8,113 nucleotides of DNA from NCBI GenBank assembly GCA_007127495.1, contig SKZG01000344.1:1-8113 (forward strand), read 5' to 3'. The notes beneath the pieces were generated by a model, which had not been told where the DNA came from, made no database searches, and worked only from the letters and a program-made list of their open reading frames with translations. The translations under genes and the position numbers were made by a program. Positions 1-4,733 of the stretch are shown one piece after another (position 1 is the first letter of the stretch; each line of letters starts with the position of its first letter). The stretch comes from Planctomycetales bacterium (GTDB taxonomy: Bacteria; Planctomycetota; Planctomycetia; Pirellulales; Thermoguttaceae).

Positions 1-620
1 TCGTGGTGCCGGCTCCACCGCGGGCCGGTTTGGAACTGCAAGTGCCGCGGCGGGGCGATTCGCCGGTCTCGGGCCACCGCGTTGTTCGTCGCATCGCCCA
101 GGTAGTGCGTCCACTGGCCGAGGTCGTCCGGCCACGGCTTGGCGATCGTCCGCCACGCGCCGCCCTCGAGAATCATCGCGGTTCCCAACGGGGCGAGAAC
201 CCGGTCGATTTCCGCGTCGTCGACCTCCGTCGGCACCGCGACGACAAGCAGATTGACCGACTCGGCAATGAGCGGCAGCCCGGCCGATTTCGCCGGCAGC
301 CGGTCGACCGACACCTGTCCGTAGCGGCCGAGGCGGGCCAGTTCCTCGCGCGTTCGGTCGACGACCGCAGCGTCGGCATGCAGGCCGAGCACGAGCCGGC
401 CGTCCTTCGCGTGCAGGTCAGCGAGCTGCCCGGCCCACTTCGTGGGTGCCTCGTCGCCCCCGATCCAAACGGTCAGGCCGGCGCGCGTGCCGTTCTCGGT
501 AATCGGGCGCCCCTCCCGGCCAAAAGCCGTAACGGCACGTTGCGGGCTTCCGAGTACGCATGCGGCCAGCAGGCACAGCACAAAACGGATGGCAAAACAG
601 CGAACGTTTGCGGAAATCAT
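1..620 (-). CDS. Exported methyltransferase-like / PQQ beta-propeller protein, N-terminal part (3' end outside window)
   Basis: Only the first 206 residues are present; the frame is still open at position 1. Seen: a basic start and hydrophobic stretch (about residues 9-24) with a lipobox-like LAAC at 18-21, so the product is exported and possibly a lipoprotein. Residues of about 36-160 follow a degenerate class I methyltransferase (Rossmann) pattern: LTVWIGG where motif I should be, GLHAD, LGRYGQVSVDRLP, VNLLVVAVP and RVLAPLGTAMI. Next comes KPWPDDLGQWTHYLGD..NNAVARD..IAPPRHLQF (about 161-206). From memory of planctomycete proteins, this block is the usual lead-in to a PQQ-type beta-propeller, which would lie outside the window. 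The glycine-rich SAM loop is replaced by IGGDEAP, so methyl transfer is doubtful. The ATG at 620 is chosen because GAGGTG lies four bases upstream and the signal sequence starts there. An overlapping ATG at 627 is in another frame. A terminator-like hairpin separates it from the upstream gene. The role is unknown. Confidence 0.8.
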   Translation of the reverse strand, partial: MISANVRCFAIRFVLCLLAACVLGSPQRAVTAFGREGRPITENGTRAGLTVWIGGDEAPTKWAGQLADLHAKDGRLVLGLHADAAVVDRTREELARLGRYGQVSVDRLPAKSAGLPLIAESVNLLVVAVPTEVDDAEIDRVLAPLGTAMILEGGAWRTIAKPWPDDLGQWTHYLGDATNNAVARDRRIAPPRHLQFQTGPRWSRHH

Positions 621-624
621 GATT

Positions 625-630
625 CACCTC
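625..630 (-). promoter_or_regulatory. Ribosome binding site GAGGTG for the gene starting at 620
   Basis: GAGGTG lies four bases before the ATG at 620. It decides the start in the signal-peptide frame against an ATG at 627 in a different frame, which would give a 69-residue product without recognisable features. Confidence 0.6.
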
Positions 631-674
631 GATCGCGCATCAGTGTGAGAACTCGTTCGGGCACCGGTTTCCCC

Positions 675-703
675 AGTTTACCTGCCGACAGGCGGGCCAG
701 CAA
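675..703 (-). promoter_or_regulatory. Weak sigma70-like promoter candidate upstream of the 620 gene
   Basis: On the minus strand TTGCTG (698-703) and TAAACT (675-680) are separated by 17 bases. The boxes match the consensus at 3 and 4 of 6 positions. The spacer contains a small palindrome, CCTG-TCGG-CAGG. It is offered because the upstream gene ends in a terminator-like hairpin, so the 620 gene should have its own start. The match is weak. Confidence 0.22.
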
Positions 704-807
704 CCAACAACGATGAACGGCCGGCTACACGCGACGCCGTGCGGCCGGTAACGGCAGCCGAAACCACCCTACACGGGCGCAACGCGGGCCACGGCGCGCG
801 TGGGCGC

Positions 808-834
808 AAAAGGGCGCTCTGACCCCCAGAGCAC
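808..834 (-). terminator. Rho-independent-type terminator after the TIM-barrel gene
   Basis: On the minus strand, directly after the TGA at 835-837, an 8-bp stem (GTGCTCTG with CAGAGCGC, one G-U pair) encloses the loop GGGGT. It is followed by CC and a short TTTT run. The position immediately behind the stop codon fits the end of the two-gene operon. The T run is short, so termination may be partial. Confidence 0.5.
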
Positions 835-1806
835 TCACGTCCCGGCGATGATCCGATCGAGCCGCTTGCTGCGCTCCTCGAGCGACAGGCCGCCGCTTCC
901 CTCGATGGTCATCCACACCTCGTCCAACCCGAGCCGGTCCAGTTCCTGCCGAACCGTGGGCCAATTGACACTCCCCTCGCGAATATCGACGAACTTGCCG
1001 CCGCGGCCGTCCGGGTTCAGCAGGAAATCCTTGACGTGGCAGCGGACGATCAGGGTGCCAAGCGTTTGAATCCACTCCTCGGGCGGAGCGTAGCGGACAT
1101 GGTTACCGATGTCGAAATACGCTTGCACCCACGGGCTGTCAAACGATGCGACGAGGTGCTTGAACACCGCCGGCTTCACCCACAGGTTGTTCCACACGTT
1201 TTCCAGCGCAATCACGACCCCGGCTTTCTCCGCCGCGGGAATCAGTTTCTCGACGGCCTTGTGCGTGGCGTCGGTGGCCTCGTTGTGGGCGTCGATGTAC
1301 TGGCGGTACGGGGTATTGTCGCCCTGGGCCACCCGGGTCAGGTGCCCGGTCGACGGGTCGAAGTCGATGTCAAACTCCCAGGGCTGCGGCATAGCCATTC
1401 CCCCTATGCGGCAAGGAACCAGCAGCATGGCGGTCGCCCCGAGGTTCCCGGCCGACTCCAAGCCCTTGGCCACGCTTTCCACTTCGCGCTTGAACGCTTC
1501 GGACTGGTTGAAGTTCGCCCAGCCGTACAAGGTCGAATGGATGCGCACACCAATCCGCTCGGCCATTTGGCGGATGTTCTCCCCGCGCTCCGGCGAGACG
1601 TCGCTGTGCTGGGCTTCCATCCCGTCGAAGCCTGCTTCTTTCCACGCAGTCAAGGTCTTCTCGGTCGGGAGGCCGATCAGCGCCTTCTTCAGCTTGGTCT
1701 TCCACTCGGCGCCCTGCACTGCGGCAGTTGAAAGCATTCCGAGGCCGGCCGCGGCGGCTGCCGCCGACGCGGCAAGAAAACGACGCCGACTCATGCTCGT
1801 ATTCAT
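835..1806 (-). CDS. Tat-exported sugar phosphate isomerase/epimerase-type TIM-barrel protein
   Basis: A 323-residue protein of the xylose-isomerase-like TIM-barrel superfamily (AP endonuclease 2 type). Seen: twin-arginine signal SRRRFLAAS at residues 6-14 followed by an Ala-rich hydrophobic stretch to about 33; barrel strands such as FDGMEAQHSD (60-69) and VRIHSTLYGW (87-96); and the four residues expected to hold the divalent metal: Glu202 in ALENVWN, Asp232 in YFDIGNH, His257 in RCHVKDF and Glu302 in TIEGSG. The fold and metal set are therefore complete. Family members isomerise or epimerise sugars and related compounds, and some act on 3-keto-glycosides with an oxidoreductase partner; the substrate here is unknown. 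The start at 1806 is supported by GAGGAA six bases upstream and by the Tat motif. The frame stays open to 2235, but that extension is antisense-frame shadow of the neighbour. A second ATG at 1794 would still keep the twin arginines. The gene lies 29 bases behind the oxidoreductase gene, so the two form an operon. Confidence 0.92.
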   Translation of the reverse strand: MNTSMSRRRFLAASAAAAAAGLGMLSTAAVQGAEWKTKLKKALIGLPTEKTLTAWKEAGFDGMEAQHSDVSPERGENIRQMAERIGVRIHSTLYGWANFNQSEAFKREVESVAKGLESAGNLGATAMLLVPCRIGGMAMPQPWEFDIDFDPSTGHLTRVAQGDNTPYRQYIDAHNEATDATHKAVEKLIPAAEKAGVVIALENVWNNLWVKPAVFKHLVASFDSPWVQAYFDIGNHVRYAPPEEWIQTLGTLIVRCHVKDFLLNPDGRGGKFVDIREGSVNWPTVRQELDRLGLDEVWMTIEGSGGLSLEERSKRLDRIIAGT

Positions 1807-1812
1807 CAGAGG

Positions 1813-1818
1813 TTCCTC
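1813..1818 (-). promoter_or_regulatory. Ribosome binding site GAGGAA for the gene starting at 1806
   Basis: GAGGAA lies six bases before the ATG at 1806, inside the short gap behind the oxidoreductase stop codon. It decides for the 1806 start and against the long upstream extension of the same frame to 2235. Confidence 0.65.
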
Positions 1819-1835
1819 GCGTATCGGTGTTTGGG

Positions 1836-3149
1836 TCAGACGAACGGCGTGATGCCCGGCGTGGCGATGGGATAGTTGCCGTCGGCGTCGGGCATGACCG
1901 GCGGCTGAGCATCCCAGGCGTATTCTTTCGGGGCGAGCAGCAACTCGGAGTTCAGCGCTTGGTCCCAAGTGACCGCCTGGCCGGTGTAATCGACCATGCG
2001 GCCAAGGATCCCGAGCATGGTGCTTGTCGCCATGTAATGGCCGTCGTTGACGCGGTTGCCGTCGCGGATGGCCTTGAACAGGGCGACGTGCTCGAGTTCG
2101 TACATATTGCCGCCCGGCCCCCTGTACCGCCAATCGGTTTCCCCGGTGATTCGGTGGCCGAGGATGTCGGCCCGCCCCTTCGTTCCGAAGAACAGGTCGG
2201 ACACGTCGCGGTAGGTACCCGCCTGCTGGCGGCAATAGGCGTGTACGTGGCAGCCGTTTTCATACTCGTAGACGACGGCGTGGTGGTCGTAAATATTGCC
2301 CCACTTCGGCATCTCGGTGCGCACCTGGCGGCCGCCCAGCCCCCAGGCGCGTACCGGCGGTTTATCACCCATGGCCCAAGACGCCTTGTCGAGGCTGTGA
2401 ACGTGCTGCTCCGTGTTGAAGTCGCCGGAAAGCCAGTCGAAGTACAGCCAGTTGCGCATCTGATAGGTCATTTCGGTATCGTCGGGCTGGTGGCCGCGGT
2501 GCCACAGGGTGCCGGCGAGATACGTTTCCTGGATGCTCACGACGTCGCCGATGGCGCCGTCGAGCACCTGCTGCATCGTAGCCTGGACGGCCGGGTGGTA
2601 GCGCCAGCAGAAGCCCGAGACGATATTCAGTCCTTTCCGGTCAGCGGCCTCCGCACTGGCCATAATACTGCGTACGCCCGGCGCATCGACGGCCATGGGC
2701 TTCTCGCAAAAGACGTGTTTGCCGGCGTCGATGCAAGCCTTCAGTTGCAGCGGCCGGAAGTGTGGCGGCGTGGCTAGCAGGACCACGTCCACGTCGCTGT
2801 CAATGACCTTTTGGTAAGCGTCGAATCCGACGAAGCAGCGGTCCTCGGGCACATCCACGCGCTGAGCGTCCCGCTTCGAGAGCGCCGAGAGCGAGTTCCG
2901 CACCCGGCCTTCGAAAGCGTCGCCCAAAGCGGTGATCTTGACGCGGGGGTCGGCGGCGAGGGCATTCACGGCAGCACCGCTGCCGCGGCCGCCACAACCG
3001 ACCAGGCCCACCTTCAGAACATCGTCACCGGCGGCATGGGCGCTGCGCGCGATCGGCAGGCTGCCGACCGTCGCTGCAAGGGTTGTGGCCTTCAAAAAAT
3101 TGCGCCGGGAACTGCCGGCTGAATCGAGCGACTTGGGGGCGTGGAGCAT
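1836..3149 (-). CDS. Tat-exported Gfo/Idh/MocA family oxidoreductase
   Basis: A 437-residue NAD(P)-dependent oxidoreductase of the glucose-fructose oxidoreductase / inositol dehydrogenase family. Seen: a textbook twin-arginine motif SSRRNFLKA (13-21), a hydrophobic stretch and a likely cleavage after AHA (37-39); the Rossmann loop VGLVGCGGRGSG (47-58); the TPPHFR segment (127-132); the family lysine motif CEKPMAVD (148-155), Lys150 being the conserved catalytic-site lysine; and EQHVHSLD (247-254), the likely His-containing active-site segment of the C-terminal substrate domain. Length is normal for the exported planctomycete members. Known: Zymomonas glucose-fructose oxidoreductase is exported by Tat with its cofactor already bound, and the same is inferred here. 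Start at 3149 is supported by AGGAGA five bases upstream. It is the first gene of an operon with the TIM-barrel gene 29 bases downstream. The substrate is probably a sugar or glycoside and cannot be read from the sequence. Confidence 0.93.
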   Translation of the reverse strand: MLHAPKSLDSAGSSRRNFLKATTLAATVGSLPIARSAHAAGDDVLKVGLVGCGGRGSGAAVNALAADPRVKITALGDAFEGRVRNSLSALSKRDAQRVDVPEDRCFVGFDAYQKVIDSDVDVVLLATPPHFRPLQLKACIDAGKHVFCEKPMAVDAPGVRSIMASAEAADRKGLNIVSGFCWRYHPAVQATMQQVLDGAIGDVVSIQETYLAGTLWHRGHQPDDTEMTYQMRNWLYFDWLSGDFNTEQHVHSLDKASWAMGDKPPVRAWGLGGRQVRTEMPKWGNIYDHHAVVYEYENGCHVHAYCRQQAGTYRDVSDLFFGTKGRADILGHRITGETDWRYRGPGGNMYELEHVALFKAIRDGNRVNDGHYMATSTMLGILGRMVDYTGQAVTWDQALNSELLLAPKEYAWDAQPPVMPDADGNYPIATPGITPFV

Positions 3150-3193
3150 GGTCTTCTCCTCGAGGGGGTGGGGTTAGGGGGGCTTGCAACATT

Positions 3194-3210
3194 CACCTAG
3201 AAACGGAAGA
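3194..3210 (-). repeat. Solo copy of the inverted-repeat arm found at 5696-5712
   Basis: Read on the minus strand, TCTTCCGTTTCTAGGTG matches 5696-5712 at 16 of 17 bases, and matches the reverse complement of the other arm (5764-5786) nearly as well. Chance recurrence in 8 kb is very unlikely, so this is a dispersed repeat. It lies in the inferred 5' leader of the oxidoreductase gene. No matching second arm is seen beside it. Confidence 0.55.
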
Positions 3211-3227
3211 GCCCTGATTCTCAATCT

Positions 3228-3255
3228 ATTGTAATTGCCGCCGTTCACGTTGCAA
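3228..3255 (-). promoter_or_regulatory. Sigma70-like promoter of the oxidoreductase/TIM-barrel operon
   Basis: On the minus strand TTGCAA (3250-3255, 4 of 6 to consensus) and TACAAT (3228-3233, 5 of 6) are separated by 16 bases. The spot is the only AT-rich patch in the gap, and transcription would begin near 3221, giving a leader of roughly 70 bases before the ATG at 3149. CTTGCAAC at 3183-3190 is the inverted partner of GTTGCAAG at 3249-3256, so the promoter core sits between two 8-bp inverted repeats. Confidence 0.5.
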
Positions 3256-3272
3256 GGGGCCATGGCCCCTTG
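3253..3272. promoter_or_regulatory. Perfect 20-bp palindrome overlapping the -35 box; operator candidate
   Basis: The half site CAAGGGGCCA is followed by its exact reverse complement, with no spacer and no mismatch. It overlaps the inferred -35 box by three bases and extends upstream of it, a typical place for a dimeric regulator to bind. Lacking a loop and a T run, it is a poor terminator for the gene to its right. That it is an operator is inferred. Confidence 0.4.
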
Positions 3273-3322
3273 GGAAATGCTGGCCCTCGCGGTAGATTCG
3301 CGCTGCGGCAACAGCCTCCGCG

Positions 3323-3344
3323 GCGCGGGCTGCCGCGCCCGCGC
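3323..3344 (-). terminator. Strong GC hairpin behind the leucine-rich-repeat gene
   Basis: An exact 8-bp stem, GCGCGGGC with GCCCGCGC, and a 6-base loop begin 11 bases after the stop codon at 3356-3358. No T run follows, so it would act at most as a non-canonical terminator or as a 3'-end stabiliser. Confidence 0.35.
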
Positions 3345-3355
3345 GACGGGCACGG

Positions 3356-4351
3356 TCATCGGGTAATCGCGCAATCGGGCAGGGCGGTTTGGAGTTGCTC
3401 GACCGCTTCCGCACTCACGTCTGTCAGCGACACGTCCAGCCGCTTGAGGTTCTCAAGCGCTTCCAGGTGCGGCAAGCCGGCATCGGAAATGCGGGTTTGC
3501 CGTAGGTCCAATTCCTCCAGGGATTGGATTCGTCCTAGGTGCGCCAGGCCGGCGTCGGTGATGTCGGTGTTCTCCAGGCTCATCCAGCGGAGTGAACGGA
3601 GCTGCGTCAAATGCTGGAGCCCTGCATCCGTGACGGCGGTATTCCACAGGTGAAGCCGCCATAAATCGGGGAAGCTTTCGCCAATGATTTTCAGCGCCTG
3701 GTCGTCGGCTTGTGTTTCGGAAAGGTCGAGACGTTGCAGGGCCGTCATGTTGCGAAGGTGGGCAACGCCCTTACCGGTTACGGGCGTACCGCGGAGCGAC
3801 AGGTTGCGCATCTTGGTCATGCCCGCCAGGTGTTTCAATCCGTCATCCGAAATGTAAACCCGCATCAGAGAAAGGTCGGTCAGGTCGGTAAGTTCTTCCA
3901 ATTTCGCCAATCCGGTGTCGAACACGGAGGCGTCTTCCAGGGAAAGAGATCGCAGCCTTTTCAGTTGTGCGATGTATTCCAGCCCGGCATCCGTCACGGG
4001 GTTGCGAAGCTGGAGGCTCACAAGATTTTCGAGGCCGGTAAGATGCGCCAACCCGGCGTCGGCCACGAGCTGGCAGCCTCGCACGTCCAGCAGCCGCAGC
4101 GGCTCGATTTCGGCAATGTGCCGGAGCGCTTCGTCGGTAATGTTGTTGTACAGAAGCGCCAGCCGCTCCAGCTTGGGCAACTGCTTGAGATGTGCGACTC
4201 CGGCATCGGTCATATTGGTGGTCCGGCGCAAGTTCAGCGCGGTGAGATTGGTTAATTCAGCAAGCTGCTCGACCCCGTCGTCGGTTATACCAGGCGATCC
4301 GCAACGGCGAGGAGGCGCCCATGTCGAACTTCCCGGACTACGCCTCGCCAC
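3356..4351 (-). CDS. Leucine-rich-repeat protein, native N-terminus lost
   Basis: The product is almost entirely repeats: about twelve units of 23-25 residues from residue 22 to about 315, of the form (I/V)TDAGLxHLxxLxxLxxLxLxxT. This resembles the GALA/cysteine-containing subtype of leucine-rich repeats, which folds as a curved solenoid for protein binding. The end, LQTALPDCAITR, looks like a natural C-terminal cap. Residues 1-21 (MARRSPG...RCGSPG) do not fit the family: they are encoded by the antisense strand of an oxidoreductase remnant that begins at about 4290. The only in-frame start upstream of the repeats is a GTG at 4351 without a convincing ribosome binding site. Planctomycete relatives usually begin with a signal peptide or other N-terminal domain, and none is left. 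The gene is therefore probably truncated and may be non-functional, though the repeat frame is intact. The binding partner is unknown. Confidence 0.75.
   Translation of the reverse strand: MARRSPGSSTWAPPRRCGSPGITDDGVEQLAELTNLTALNLRRTTNMTDAGVAHLKQLPKLERLALLYNNITDEALRHIAEIEPLRLLDVRGCQLVADAGLAHLTGLENLVSLQLRNPVTDAGLEYIAQLKRLRSLSLEDASVFDTGLAKLEELTDLTDLSLMRVYISDDGLKHLAGMTKMRNLSLRGTPVTGKGVAHLRNMTALQRLDLSETQADDQALKIIGESFPDLWRLHLWNTAVTDAGLQHLTQLRSLRWMSLENTDITDAGLAHLGRIQSLEELDLRQTRISDAGLPHLEALENLKRLDVSLTDVSAEAVEQLQTALPDCAITR
4282..4294. other. Junction where two unrelated genes are both cut
   Basis: Left of this point the minus strand encodes leucine-rich repeats beginning abruptly at ITDDGVEQL. Right of it the plus strand encodes an oxidoreductase C-terminus beginning abruptly at YQAIRNGEEAP. 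Neither gene continues past the point. A single deletion across a formerly divergent gene pair explains both losses; an assembly join would look the same. Confidence 0.6.
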
Positions 4352-4518
4352 TCACGGAGACGGTGCTGCTGGGCAACCTGGCTGTGTGGGCGGCTCACGA
4401 GCCGGGCGCCGGGCCGAAGGTCGATTGGGACGCTAAGAACCTGAAGGCCACGGGTGCCGAAGAACTGGAAGCGCTGGTGAAGCCCGAGTACCGTGGCGAT
4501 TACGTGTTGGACGTGTAA
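4288..4518 (+). pseudogene. C-terminal remnant of a second Gfo/Idh/MocA oxidoreductase
   Basis: The plus-strand frame reads YQAIRNGEEAPMSNFPDYA, then PLTETVLLGNLAVWA, VDWDAKNLKATG and VKPEYRGDYVLDV before a TAA. From family knowledge this is the end of Gfo/Idh/MocA oxidoreductases: the helix with the variable (A/L)I(R/E)(N/D)G segment, the TETVLLGN helix, the W-x-A-K-N-L-K-A strand and the PEYR..Y tail. About 76 codons remain of an expected 400 or more; the Rossmann domain and active site are absent. It is not a copy of the 1836-3149 gene, whose C-terminus reads differently (MLGILGRMVDYTG, no PEYR tail), so it comes from another subfamily. AGGAGG at 4310-4315 lies five bases before an internal ATG at 4321, so a 65-residue peptide could be translated, probably by chance because those bases encode Glu-Glu-Ala. 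No function is expected. Confidence 0.75.
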
Positions 4519-4574
4519 TCCCTCCAGCGCGGCCTGCGCCCGCAAACCTGAACGCACGCTACACGCCGTCTTTG

Positions 4575-4673
4575 TAGCGGTACGGCGCGAGCCGTCCGGT
4601 ATTACCGCAGCGGCACGGCGCGAGCCGTCCGGTATTACCGTAGCGGTACGGCGCAAGCCGTCCGGTATTACCG
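4575..4673 (+). repeat. Three tandem 33-bp palindromic repeats
   Basis: Units at 4575-4607, 4608-4640 and 4641-4673 are joined without spacers and differ at only a few positions. Each holds two symmetric parts: ACGGC-GCGA-GCCGT, a perfect 5-bp hairpin whose plus-strand RNA loop is a GNRA tetraloop, and CGGTA-T-TACCG, an 11-bp palindrome. In the third unit the loop is GCAA, still GNRA. The array lies between the convergent ends of the oxidoreductase remnant (stop at 4518) and the dehydrogenase gene (stop at 4734). It resembles bacterial REP-type intergenic repeats. Open frames through it are an 11-residue-periodic by-product. Confidence 0.8.
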
Positions 4674-4674
4674 T

Positions 4675-4706
4675 CGGAAAACCGGGCGGCTCGCGCCGCT
4701 CCGCTA
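4675..4706 (-). terminator. Inverted fourth copy of the 33-bp repeat, terminator-like for the dehydrogenase gene
   Basis: The reverse complement of this stretch aligns with the direct units at about 28 of 33 positions. Its stem is GCGGC-GCGA-GCCGC (4686-4699): the outer A-T pair of the other copies is replaced by G-C on both sides, so pairing is kept. On the minus strand the hairpin is followed by CCGG and TTTT (4678-4681), where the direct units have TATTA. It lies 28 bases past the dehydrogenase stop codon at 4734. A role as terminator is inferred. Confidence 0.5.
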
Positions 4707-4733
4707 ACAAATCGGCGACCGGCGGGAGCGGGC

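Noticed and set aside
3..716. A 237-codon plus-strand open frame
   Set aside because: It is antisense to the signal-peptide-bearing 620 gene, whose minus-strand frame has recognisable domain sequence. The plus frame is Arg/Pro-rich with no motif or ribosome binding site.
1807..2235. In-frame N-terminal extension of the TIM-barrel protein up to 2235
   Set aside because: The extension overlaps the oxidoreductase coding region, is Arg/Pro-rich shadow sequence, and would bury the Tat signal. GAGGAA before the ATG at 1806 marks the true start.
1728..2777. A 349-codon plus-strand open frame antisense to the oxidoreductase gene
   Set aside because: Long antisense frames are expected in high-GC DNA. 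The minus strand encodes a full Gfo/Idh/MocA protein with all motifs, and the plus frame has none.
4575..4706. CRISPR array
   Set aside because: The units are directly adjacent with no spacers, one copy is inverted, and no cas gene is present.
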